Positions 17,128 through 25,359 of a stretch of 64,000 bases of DNA are shown one piece after another. This DNA is from Streptomyces sp. TRM49041 (GTDB lineage: Bacteria > Actinomycetota > Actinomycetes > Streptomycetales > Streptomycetaceae), in NCBI RefSeq assembly GCF_008271805.1, contig NZ_VSRY01000170.1, forward strand, positions 30,701 through 94,700. Direction: 5' to 3'. Positions within the stretch are counted from its first letter, which is position 1, and each line of letters begins with the position of its first letter. The notes beneath the pieces were generated by a model. It searched no databases. It was not told the origin of the DNA and worked only from the letters and a program-made list of their open reading frames with translations. The position numbers and the translations under genes were made by a program.

Positions 17128-18659
17128 CACGGCTCCTTCCGGTCGGCGGGGGACTCCATGTCCAGGTCGATGTCCTCTCCGCCGGCCTTCCAGTGAACGA
17201 CGGTGAGGAGCACACCGACGAGCAGTGCGCCGATGGCGACGCTCCAGCCGGTGGCGAGCAGGAAGCCGGTGGAGTAGCCCTCGTAGTTCTCGTCGAACTC
17301 GGCACGCAGACTGTCCACCATCATCCAGCCGAGGACCAGCGGAGTGATGACGCCGAGGCAGATGCGCCACCAGTGGCCCAGCCGGACGGCGGAGGTCTCG
17401 TCGGCGTTCTGCTGGAGGGACGGCAGCGCCCGCAGGACCCAGGCGATCACGACGAGGGCGACGAGCGCGGCGAGGGCGATGCCGTACTGGTTGATGAAGT
17501 GGTCGGCGCTGTCCAGCAGATAGAGCCCTTCGTCGGTCGGGTACAGCAGGATCGACACCAGCGCCACCAGCCCGCCCACGCCGAACACGGCGGTCCTGCG
17601 GCGCAGACCGGTGCGGTCCTGCACCGCGGAGACGACCACCTGCACGATGGAGATCAGCGAGGACAGTCCGGCGATCACCAGCGACAGGAAGAAGACGACG
17701 CCGAACAGTCCGCCCAGCGGCATCTCGGAGATGACTGTCGGGAAGGCGACGAACGCCAGGCCGAGCCCCGAGCTGGCGACCTCGCCGACCGGCACCCCGG
17801 CGCTGGTCGCCATGAAGCCGAGCGTCGCGAACACGCCGATGCCCGCCAGGATCTCGAAGGAGCTGTTCGCGAAGCCCGCGACCATCGCGGAGCCGGTGAG
17901 GTCGGCGCGGCGCCGCAGGTAGGAGGCGTAGGTGACCATGATGCCGAAGCCGATGGACAGCGAGAAGAAGATCTGTCCGTATGCCGCAACCCACACACTG
18001 CCGTTGCCGAGCTCCGACCAGTCGGGCGAGAACAGCGCGTCGAGGCCCGCCGAGGCGCCGTCCAGGGTGAGGGAGCGGATCACCAGGGCGGCGAAGAACA
18101 CCACCAGGAGCGGGATGAAGATCTTGTTGGCCCGCTCGATACCGCGCCGGATGCCGAACGCCAGGATGGCGAGGACGACGGCCCAGACGGCGATCAGCGG
18201 CCAGAGCACGCCGGGCACGTACGACGCGATGGGCCCCGGCGTGTCGGCGACCTTCAGGAACGTGCCGAACAGGAAGCCCTCGGGGTCGTCGCCCCACTGC
18301 TGCCCCACGGAGAAGCCGACGTAGCGAACGGCCCACGCGAGGATGACCGCGTAGTACGTGGCGATCACGAAGCTGACCATGACCTGCCACCAGCCGAGGG
18401 TCTCGGCGGGGCGGGCCATCTGGCGCAGCGCCGCGGGCGGGGACATCCGGTACTTGCGGCCGATCGTGTACTCCATGATCAGCAGCGGGATGCCCGCGGT
18501 GAGCAGGGCGACCAGGTAGGGGAGGAGGAACGCGCCGCCACCGTTCTCGAAGGCGATGGCGGGGAACCGCCAGATGTTGCCGAGGCCGATGGCGGAACCG
18601 ATCGCGGCCAGCAGGAATCCGGTGCGGGTGGCCCACTGCTCGCGCGGCTGCTGGGTCAT
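17127..18659 (-). CDS. metP: Sodium-dependent methionine/alanine transporter (NSS family)
   Basis: A 510-residue SNF/LeuT-type symporter with about 12 membrane segments. 'FLLAAIGSAIGLGNIWRFPA' at residues about 15-34 is the unwound helix 1 with its sodium and substrate site. 'GGAFLLPYLVALLTAGIPLL' is helix 2. ATG at 18659 is selected for the GAAGGA site; an upstream extension to 18875 has no support and crosses the divergent promoter. Downstream coupling to a MetS-type subunit identifies the methionine/alanine subgroup. Divergent from the CPA1 antiporter with a 218-base shared gap. Confidence 0.9.
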   Translation of the reverse strand: MTQQPREQWATRTGFLLAAIGSAIGLGNIWRFPAIAFENGGGAFLLPYLVALLTAGIPLLIMEYTIGRKYRMSPPAALRQMARPAETLGWWQVMVSFVIATYYAVILAWAVRYVGFSVGQQWGDDPEGFLFGTFLKVADTPGPIASYVPGVLWPLIAVWAVVLAILAFGIRRGIERANKIFIPLLVVFFAALVIRSLTLDGASAGLDALFSPDWSELGNGSVWVAAYGQIFFSLSIGFGIMVTYASYLRRRADLTGSAMVAGFANSSFEILAGIGVFATLGFMATSAGVPVGEVASSGLGLAFVAFPTVISEMPLGGLFGVVFFLSLVIAGLSSLISIVQVVVSAVQDRTGLRRRTAVFGVGGLVALVSILLYPTDEGLYLLDSADHFINQYGIALAALVALVVIAWVLRALPSLQQNADETSAVRLGHWWRICLGVITPLVLGWMMVDSLRAEFDENYEGYSTGFLLATGWSVAIGALLVGVLLTVVHWKAGGEDIDLDMESPADRKEP

Positions 18660-18877
18660 GTCGTGTCCTTCTGGTCTGCGCTTTGGGGAGTGCTGGAACC
18701 TTCCGCTCCGTTTCAAGGAGATCCGACCTGATCGCACGTTAGCGCGGGACTGCGAGACCGGCACGCGGGGCGGCGGAGGGCGTCCGATACATTTCCGGAT
18801 CGCGGCGTTCCATGGGCCGGTCCCCGGTCGGCGCGTCGTAAGAGAACCGTCGTCGCTGATCGGGGGATGTCCCACCC

Positions 18878-20146
18878 ATGGTGCTGGTAGCTGTCTTCGG
18901 TGCCGCGCTGCTCATCGCGGTGCTGTTGTCCGGGCTTGCCGCCCGGACCGTTCTGTCCACCTCCTTCCTGTTCCTCGTCGGCGGCGCGCTCGTCAGTGAC
19001 GGCTTCCTCGGTTTGATCCACATCACCCCGGACAGTGAGATCGTCGGCGTCACCGCCGATCTGGCACTCTTCGCGGTGCTGTTCACGGACGGCATGCACG
19101 TGTCGTTCCCGAAGCTGCGGGAGAACTGGAAGAACCCCGCCCGCGCCCTCGGTCTGGGCATGCCGCTGGCCCTGGTGGGCACGGCGCTCATCACGCACTA
19201 TCTGGTGGGGCTCGACTGGACGACGTCGTTCCTCGTCGGGGCCGTGCTCGCGCCCACCGACCCGGTCTTCGCGTCGGCGATCGTCGGCCGCAAGGAGGTG
19301 CCGGCGAAGCTGCGGCAGCTGCTCAACGTCGAGAGCGGCATCAACGACGGTCTCGCGCTGCCCGTCGTGCTGGTTCTGATCGCCGCGGCCGGTCCGACGG
19401 CCGGTGGCTTCGCGGAGACGTCGTACGGCGCGATCGGCCTGGAACTCGCGCTCGGACTGGCGTTCGGTGTGCTGCTGCCGCTGCTGGTCAGCGGCCTCTC
19501 CCGGTTCCGGCTGCTCGGCGCCGAGCCGAAGCTTCAGCCGCTGCTCCCGCTGGCCACCGCCGTCATCCTGTACGGCGCCTGCCACCTGACCCACGCCAAC
19601 CCGTACCTGGCGGCGTTCTCCGCGGGCGCGGTGCTGACCGCGGTGTCGCCGGAGGCGAAGGACGCGTTCGAGCCGCTCGGCGAGGCGCTGGCCGAACTGG
19701 CCAAGTTCGCCGCGCTGCTGGTGTTCGGCGCGCTGCTGACGCCGCAGCTCTTCGGCGACCTGTCGTTCGGCGGGTACGTCACGGTGGTCCTGGCCATCGT
19801 CCTGATCCGGCCCGCGTCGATGCTGTTGTCGCTGGCCGGGACGCGGTTCGACCGCCGCGAGCGGCTGGTCGCCGCCTGGTTCGGGCCGAAGGGTTTCGCG
19901 TCGGTGGTGTACGGGCTGCTCGTACTCCATGCGGGGATTCCGCAGGGCCAGGAGGCGTACACGCTGATCGCCGTCTGCATCGCCTTCTCGATCATCGCCC
20001 ACAGCAGCACGGACGTCCCGATCGCGCGGGCCTTCCACGTCGAGAGTCTGGCGGGCATCCCGACCGACGAGGACGAGAAGACGCGGGCGGAAGAGCCGGA
20101 GAAGTCCCACCACACGGTGTCCGGCGGCACTCCCCCAGGCGCCTGA
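18878..20146 (+). CDS. CPA1-family cation:proton antiporter
   Basis: A 422-residue integral membrane protein of the NhaP/CPA1 type with 11-12 segments. It exchanges Na+ or K+ for H+ across the membrane. The ion-binding segment is visible in 'GAVLAPTDPVFASAIVG' (T-D-P motif) and 'LLNVESGINDGLALPVVLVL' (E-S-x-x-N-D motif), both diagnostic for CPA1. A hydrophilic C-terminal tail of about 35 residues follows the last helix. GGGGGA precedes the ATG. A hairpin at 20178-20220 ends the gene. Confidence 0.9.
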   Translation: MVLVAVFGAALLIAVLLSGLAARTVLSTSFLFLVGGALVSDGFLGLIHITPDSEIVGVTADLALFAVLFTDGMHVSFPKLRENWKNPARALGLGMPLALVGTALITHYLVGLDWTTSFLVGAVLAPTDPVFASAIVGRKEVPAKLRQLLNVESGINDGLALPVVLVLIAAAGPTAGGFAETSYGAIGLELALGLAFGVLLPLLVSGLSRFRLLGAEPKLQPLLPLATAVILYGACHLTHANPYLAAFSAGAVLTAVSPEAKDAFEPLGEALAELAKFAALLVFGALLTPQLFGDLSFGGYVTVVLAIVLIRPASMLLSLAGTRFDRRERLVAAWFGPKGFASVVYGLLVLHAGIPQGQEAYTLIAVCIAFSIIAHSSTDVPIARAFHVESLAGIPTDEDEKTRAEEPEKSHHTVSGGTPPGA

Positions 20147-20177
20147 CGGCACGGCGGCCGCCGGACGGCATGCCCCT

Positions 20178-20220
20178 CATGGCCCTCTTGGCCCTTCACC
20201 CGGGCCCCAGGAGGGCCATG
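20178..20220 (+). terminator. Hairpin terminator after the antiporter gene
   Basis: CATGGCCCTC (20178-20187) pairs with GAGGGCCATG (20211-20220), a perfect 10-base stem; the 23-base loop could pair further inside. Confidence 0.65.
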
Positions 20221-20312
20221 ATGGTCGGGTGGAGCCCGTTCCGCGCGCCCGCGCCGTGTGATCCCGGAGTTTCCGGGCACCCGGGCGGTCGACGACGCAA
20301 GGAGACGCCGCG

Positions 20313-21086
20313 ATGACCTCACGCACGGCCCGCAGCCCGGTGGTTCCCGCGCTGCGGGCCGTGCGCGCTGTCGTGTTCGACACCGACGGCGTCATCACCG
20401 ACTCGGCGCGGGTCCACGCGGCCGCGTGGAAGGCGGCGTTCGACGCGTATCTGGAGAACCTGCCCCCGGACACGGCGGCCGGCCCCGCGCGCCGGCCGTT
20501 CGGCACCGCCGACGACTATCCGCGGTACGTGGACGGGCGCTCCCGGCTGGACGGGGCGGCGGCCTTCCTCGCCTCGCGCGGGCTGTCCACCGACCCGTCC
20601 ACGGTGGAGGCGGTCGCGGCCGACAAGGAACGACGCTTCACCGAACGGCTGCGCGAGCGGGGGGTCGACGCCTACCCCGGTACGGTGCGGCTGCTGCGCG
20701 CCCTGCGTGAGGCCGGTGTCCCGCTGGCCGCCGCCTCGGCCTCGCGGCACGCCCGGGAGCTGCTGGAGCGGGCGGGGGTCATCGCCCTGTTCGACGCGCT
20801 GGTGGAGGGCACGGAGGCGGCCCGGCTCGGCCTGCCCGGCAAGCCGGACCCGGCGCTGTTCCTGGAGGCGGCGCGGAGGCTCGGCCGGCCGGCCGGGCGG
20901 TGCGCCGTGGTGGAGGACGCCCTGGCGGGCGTGGAGGCGGGGCGGCGCGGCGGCTTCGGGCTGGTCGTCGGCGTCGACCGTACGGGTGGCCCCGGCCACG
21001 CGGAGGCGCTGCGGAGCCACGGGGCCGACCTCGTCGTACAGGACCTTGCCGAGCTGCTGGCCGTACGGGAGGGACAGCCGTCATGA
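20313..21086 (+). CDS. pgmB: HAD-family beta-phosphoglucomutase-like hydrolase
   Basis: A 257-residue HAD superfamily protein. Motif I is 'VVFDTDGVITDSARVHAAAW' with the Asp nucleophile and second Asp, motif II is the Ser in 'AAASASRHARELLERAG', motif III the Lys in 'GLPGKPDPALFLEAARRLG', and motif IV 'CAVVEDALAGVEAG'. A helical cap lies between motifs I and II. Coupling by ATGA overlap to a GH65 phosphorylase makes beta-phosphoglucomutase the likely activity: it would convert beta-glucose-1-phosphate to glucose-6-phosphate. GCAAGGAGA precedes the ATG. Confidence 0.85.
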   Translation: MTSRTARSPVVPALRAVRAVVFDTDGVITDSARVHAAAWKAAFDAYLENLPPDTAAGPARRPFGTADDYPRYVDGRSRLDGAAAFLASRGLSTDPSTVEAVAADKERRFTERLRERGVDAYPGTVRLLRALREAGVPLAAASASRHARELLERAGVIALFDALVEGTEAARLGLPGKPDPALFLEAARRLGRPAGRCAVVEDALAGVEAGRRGGFGLVVGVDRTGGPGHAEALRSHGADLVVQDLAELLAVREGQPS

Positions 21087-23470
21087 GCGACTGGACGTGG
21101 CAGTTCGAGGGATACGCCGCCGAGCGGGAGAGCCTGCGCGAGGCGTTGTGCACGCTGGGCAACGGCTACTTTGCGACACGCGGGGCGATGCCCGAGTGCG
21201 CGGCGGACGGCACGCACTACCCGGGCACGTACGCGGCCGGGTGCTACAACCGGCTGGCGTCGGAGGTGGCGGGCCGGCGCGTCGAGAACGAGGACATGGT
21301 CAATCTGCCGAACTGGCTGCCCTTGCGCTACCGGGTGGCCGACGGGCCGGAGCCCGGCCCCTGGCTGACGCCCGCGCACGAGTTCCTCACCGACCACGCG
21401 CTCACCCTCGACCTGCGCGGGGGCACCCTGGAGCGGCGGAGCCGGTACGAGGACGACGGCGGGCGGCGGCTCGCGGTCCGCCAGGTGCGGCTGGTCCATA
21501 TGGGTGATCCGCATGTGGCGGCGCTGCGCACCGAGTTCACCGCCGAGAACTGGGCGGGGACGCTGGAGGTGGAGGCGGAGCTGGACGGCTCGGTCACCAA
21601 CACGGGCGTGGCCCGCTACCGGCAGCTCTCGTCGCGGCACCTGGAGCACATCGAGACGGGTGAGGCCGCGGACGAGCGGGTGTGGCTGTGCGCCCGTACG
21701 ACCACGTCCGACATCCGGATCGGGCTCGCCGCACGCACGACGGCCCCGGAGGAGGCCGTCGTGCAGCACCGGGAGCGCCGGGTGGCGCAGCGGTTCCGGC
21801 TCACGCTGCTGCCGGGTGCGACGGTCGTGGTGGACAAGACGGTGGCGCTGCACACCTCGCGCGACCCGGCGATCTCCGACCCGCTGCACGCGGCGGTGGA
21901 CCGGGTGGGCCGCGCGCCCGGCTTCGGTGAGCTGCTGACGTCGCACCGGGCGGCGTGGCAGCAGCAATGGCGCCGCGCCGAGCTGGAGGTGCCCGACGAG
22001 GCGGGTCGCATCCTGCGGCTGCACCTGTTCCACGTGTTGCAGACGCTGTCGCCGCACACCGCCGACCTGGACGTGGGCGTTCCGGCGCGCGGGCTGCACG
22101 GGGAGGCGTACCGGGGGCATATCTTCTGGGACGAGCTGTTTGTGCTGCCGTACCTCAATCTGCACTTCCCCGAGGTGTCCCGGGCGCTGCTCACCTACCG
22201 GCACCGGCGGCTTGAGCGGGCCCGGTTCTCGGCCCGTGACGTGGGCCGTTCGGGGGCCATGTACCCGTGGCAGAGCGGCAGCGACGGGCGGGAGGAGACA
22301 CAGCAGCTGCACCTCAATCCGCGTTCGGGCCGCTGGCTGCCGGACCACTCGCGGCTCCAGCACCATGTGGGATCGGCCATCGCGTACAACGTGTGGCGGT
22401 ACTGGGAGGCGAGCGGGGACGACGAGTTCCTGCACACCAAGGGGGCGGAGATGCTGCTGGAGATCGCCCGGTTCTGGGCGGACTCGGCGGCGTACGACGA
22501 CGCCATCGACCGCTACCGGATCCGCGGCGTCATGGGCCCGGACGAGTACCACGACGCCTACCCCGGGTCGAAGCGCCCGGGCCTGGACGACAACGCGTAC
22601 ACGAACGTGACGGCGGCGTGGGTGCTGATGCGGGCCCTGGAACTGATGGAGTCGCTGCCGGAGCCGCGCCGCCGGGAGCTGGAGGAGCGGATCGGGCTCC
22701 ACCACAGCGAGCTGGCTCTGTGGGAGGACGTGTCGCGCAGGCTGTACGTGCCGTTCCACGACGGGGTGATCAGCCAGTTCCACGGCTACGGCGAGCTGGC
22801 GGAGCTGAACTGGGACGAGCTGCGCCACAAGTACGGCGACATCCGGCGGCTGGACCGCATCCTGGAGGCGGAGGGCGACTCCATCAACCGGTACAAGGCG
22901 TCCAAGCAGGCGGATGTGCTGATGCTGGGCTATCTCTTCCCGCCGGGCGAACTGCGGGGACTGCTGCGGCGGCTCGGGCATGTGCTGGACGACGAGACGT
23001 GGTGGCGGACCGTCGACTACTACCTGCATCGGACGAGCCACGGCTCGACGCTGAGCGTGCTGGTGCACGGGTGGGTGCTGGCGCGGGTGCGCCGGTCGGA
23101 GGCGTGGGAGTTCTGCCAGGAGGCCCTGGAGGCGGACATCGCGGACGTGCACGGCGGCACGACGGCCGAGGGCATCCACCTCGGGGCGATGGCGGGCACG
23201 CTCGACCTGGTGCAGCGCGGGCTGACGGGGCTCGATACCCGTGGCGGGGTGCTGCGGCTGGACCCGGTGCCGCTGCCGGAGCTGTCCGAGTACGACTTCA
23301 CGCTGCGGTTCCACGGCCACTGGGGCGTGCGGCTGCGGATGACGCCGGGGAACCTGCATGTGGCGGTCCCCGAGTCGGGGACCGCGCCGATCGACATCCT
23401 GCTGCCCGACCGGTCGGTGTCGATCGAGCCGGGGCGCGTCGCGCGACTGCCGCTGCCGCCGCCGGACTGA
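21083..23470 (+). CDS. Glycoside hydrolase family 65 disaccharide phosphorylase
   Basis: A 795-residue GH65 enzyme: N-terminal beta-sandwich ('FEGYAAERESLREALCTLGN' start), linker and (alpha/alpha)6 barrel. The general acid Glu is in 'GVMGPDEYHDAYPG', and phosphate-binding stretches 'KASKQADVLML' and 'HRTSHGSTLS' are present, showing an inverting phosphorylase and not a hydrolase. 'IFWDELFVLPYLNLHFPEVS' is also family-typical. Together with the coupled beta-phosphoglucomutase it should turn an alpha-glucobiose plus phosphate into glucose and glucose-6-phosphate. Trehalose, maltose and kojibiose are all possible substrates; the sequence alone does not settle which. Confidence 0.9.
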   Translation: MSDWTWQFEGYAAERESLREALCTLGNGYFATRGAMPECAADGTHYPGTYAAGCYNRLASEVAGRRVENEDMVNLPNWLPLRYRVADGPEPGPWLTPAHEFLTDHALTLDLRGGTLERRSRYEDDGGRRLAVRQVRLVHMGDPHVAALRTEFTAENWAGTLEVEAELDGSVTNTGVARYRQLSSRHLEHIETGEAADERVWLCARTTTSDIRIGLAARTTAPEEAVVQHRERRVAQRFRLTLLPGATVVVDKTVALHTSRDPAISDPLHAAVDRVGRAPGFGELLTSHRAAWQQQWRRAELEVPDEAGRILRLHLFHVLQTLSPHTADLDVGVPARGLHGEAYRGHIFWDELFVLPYLNLHFPEVSRALLTYRHRRLERARFSARDVGRSGAMYPWQSGSDGREETQQLHLNPRSGRWLPDHSRLQHHVGSAIAYNVWRYWEASGDDEFLHTKGAEMLLEIARFWADSAAYDDAIDRYRIRGVMGPDEYHDAYPGSKRPGLDDNAYTNVTAAWVLMRALELMESLPEPRRRELEERIGLHHSELALWEDVSRRLYVPFHDGVISQFHGYGELAELNWDELRHKYGDIRRLDRILEAEGDSINRYKASKQADVLMLGYLFPPGELRGLLRRLGHVLDDETWWRTVDYYLHRTSHGSTLSVLVHGWVLARVRRSEAWEFCQEALEADIADVHGGTTAEGIHLGAMAGTLDLVQRGLTGLDTRGGVLRLDPVPLPELSEYDFTLRFHGHWGVRLRMTPGNLHVAVPESGTAPIDILLPDRSVSIEPGRVARLPLPPPD

Positions 23471-23853
23471 CGGGCAGGTGGCCTGCTGAGGCGGCGTCAC
23501 TCCGTCAACAACCGTCCACTTCCACACCGAACTCGGCGCGTGGCGCGTAACAGGGGGCGGGCAGCGGGTAATTGGCGTCAGGACCGGTGCACCGCCGGGC
23601 CGCAACCCTTGATCCCACTGCAAGTTAGGCTAACCTAACTTTCTGTAGGCGGTGGTGGGCACCCCGCCCGTGCCCGCCGCGCGTGCGCCTTGTGCGCGAT
23701 CTCCGCAACACGACCGAAGGGCATACGCCATGCCGAACGGCGCGCCGCGCGCCGAGCTTCTTCCGGCCCGTCGGTCGCCACCGCCGCCACCGCGACCACC
23801 ACCACCGCCCGTATCCGCACGACGCACGACGTACCGGAACCGGAAGGACCGCG
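23471..23853 (+). promoter_or_regulatory. Promoter and 5' leader of the siderophore operon
   Basis: A 383-base gap. TTGATC at 23609-23614 and TAACCT at 23631-23636 (16-base spacing) may be the -35 and -10 elements, with the iron box lying over the -10. About 200 bases of GC-rich leader follow. It contains an ATG at 23730 with AAGGG before it that opens a Pro/Arg-rich frame; I take this as non-coding leader since its composition is low-complexity. Confidence 0.5.
23622..23641. promoter_or_regulatory. Iron box (DmdR1/DtxR-type operator)
   Basis: AAGTTAGGCTAACCTAACTT, an inverted repeat matching the Streptomyces DmdR1 iron box (TTAGGTTAGGCTCACCTAA as I recall it) at about 15 of 19 positions. 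It sits 213 bases before the hydroxylase start and implies repression of the operon when ferrous iron is plentiful. Confidence 0.9.
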
Positions 23854-25359
23854 ATGACGACCGATCAAGCCGCCGAGGACCCGACGACCGTGGATCTCCT
23901 CGGCGTGGGCATCGGCCCGTTCAACCTGTCGCTCGCCGCGCTCGCCGACGGGGTGCCGGGGCTCGACGCCGTCTTCCTGGAGCAGCGCCCCGCCTTCCAC
24001 TGGCACCCGGGCCTGCTCATCGACGGCGCCACGCTCCAAGTGCCGTTCCTGGCCGACCTGGTGAGCCTGGTCGACCCGACGAGCCCCTGGTCGTTCCTCA
24101 ACCACATCCGCGCCCAGGAGCGGCTGTTCCCGTTCTACTTCGCCGAGCGGTTCCACATACCGCGCGCCGAGTACGACGCCTACTGCCGCTGGGTCAGCGA
24201 GGAACTGCCGTCCTGCCGCTTCGGCCACCGGGCCGACACCGTCCGCTGGGACGAGGGCCGCCAGGCGTACGAGGTCGGGTTCACCCGCCTCGACGGGCAC
24301 GGCGTGCCCTTGGGGACCGGCCGGGTCCTCGCCCGGCACCTCGCGCTCGGCGTCGGCACCGCCCCGCACGTGCCCGCGCCGCTGCGCGCCCTGACCGCCG
24401 ACCCCGGCGTGCCGGTGCTGCACTCCGCCGACTACCTCGCCCACCGGGACCGGCTCCGCACCGCCGGCCATGTCACGGTCGTCGGCGCCGGGCAGTCGGG
24501 CGCCGAGGTGCTGCTCGACCTGCTGCGGGCCCGGCCGGAGGGGCGGGAGGGGCTGGCGTGGCTGGCCCGTACCGCGGCGTTCGCGCCCATGGAGTACAGC
24601 AAGCTCGGCCTGGAGCACTTCACCCCCGACTACACCCGCTACTTCCACGACCTGCCGGAGACCGCCCGGGACGGGCTGCTGCCGGGGCAGTGGCAGCTGT
24701 ACAAGGGGATCAGCGCGGACACCCTCGCCGACATCCACGACGAGCTGTACCGGCGGGTCGTGGAGGGCGGCGGCGGCTGGCCGGACGTCACGCTCACGCC
24801 CGGGGTGGCCGTCACCGCCGCCGAACGCCGCGACGGGCGCGTGGAGCTGAGCCTGGAACACGCCGAGGAGGGCTCGCGGGCCCGGCTGCGCACCGACGCG
24901 GTCGTCCTCGCCACCGGGTACGCGGAGCGGCCCGTCGACGGGCTCCTCGAACCGCTCGGCCGGCACATCGCCCGGGACGGCGCGGGCCGCCCCCTCGTCG
25001 GCCGGGACCAGCGGCTCGTCCTCGACGAGAAGGTCGGCGGCTCGGTGTTCGTGCAGAACGCGGAACGGCACACGCACGGCGTGGGCACCCCCGACCTCGG
25101 TCTGGCCGCCTGGCGCTCCGCGCTGATCCTCAACGCCCTCACCGGGCGCGCCGCCTACCGGCTGCCGGAGCGGACCGCGTTCACGACCTTCGGCCTCACC
25201 GGGGCGCGTACGCCCGGGGCCCGTACGCACGGAGCCCGTACGCACGGAGCCCGTACGCCCGGAGCCCGTACGCCCGGGGCCGGTACGCCCGGGGACCGGC
25301 CCCACCCGCCGGCGGACCGGTCCCTTACCTCCGCCGACGAGCGGATGGAGTGCGCATGA
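23854..25359 (+). CDS. Lysine N6-hydroxylase (IucD/DesB-type flavin monooxygenase)
   Basis: A 501-residue flavin-dependent N-hydroxylating monooxygenase of siderophore biosynthesis. The FAD-binding 'LLGVGIGPFNLSLAAL' lies at residues about 15-30, the NADPH-binding 'VTVVGAGQSGAEVLLDLL' near residue 210, and the family tail 'LATGYAERPVDGLL' near residue 350. ATG at 23854 is selected for GGAAGGA just upstream. Residues about 450-484 are six pentapeptide repeats (GARTP/H) from a 15-base tandem repeat, followed by a Pro-rich tail absent from typical homologues. The stop overlaps the synthetase start (ATGA). It should hydroxylate lysine or cadaverine; no decarboxylase is adjacent, so lysine is favoured. 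Confidence 0.9.
   Translation: MTTDQAAEDPTTVDLLGVGIGPFNLSLAALADGVPGLDAVFLEQRPAFHWHPGLLIDGATLQVPFLADLVSLVDPTSPWSFLNHIRAQERLFPFYFAERFHIPRAEYDAYCRWVSEELPSCRFGHRADTVRWDEGRQAYEVGFTRLDGHGVPLGTGRVLARHLALGVGTAPHVPAPLRALTADPGVPVLHSADYLAHRDRLRTAGHVTVVGAGQSGAEVLLDLLRARPEGREGLAWLARTAAFAPMEYSKLGLEHFTPDYTRYFHDLPETARDGLLPGQWQLYKGISADTLADIHDELYRRVVEGGGGWPDVTLTPGVAVTAAERRDGRVELSLEHAEEGSRARLRTDAVVLATGYAERPVDGLLEPLGRHIARDGAGRPLVGRDQRLVLDEKVGGSVFVQNAERHTHGVGTPDLGLAAWRSALILNALTGRAAYRLPERTAFTTFGLTGARTPGARTHGARTHGARTPGARTPGAGTPGDRPHPPADRSLTSADERMECA
25201..25290 (+). repeat. 15-base in-frame tandem repeat in the hydroxylase gene
   Basis: Six consecutive 15-base units, each a variant of GG(G/A)GCCCGTACGC(C/A)C, encoding Gly-Ala-Arg-Thr-Pro/His (the sixth is Gly-Ala-Gly-Thr-Pro). 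A seventh, degenerate unit follows. In-frame unit length means copy changes alter length without breaking the gene. Confidence 0.9.

Noticed and set aside
23730..23852. Small Pro/Arg-rich leader peptide gene before the hydroxylase
   Set aside because: It has an AAGGG site but very low complexity and no in-frame stop before the operon, so a regulatory uORF is not supported.
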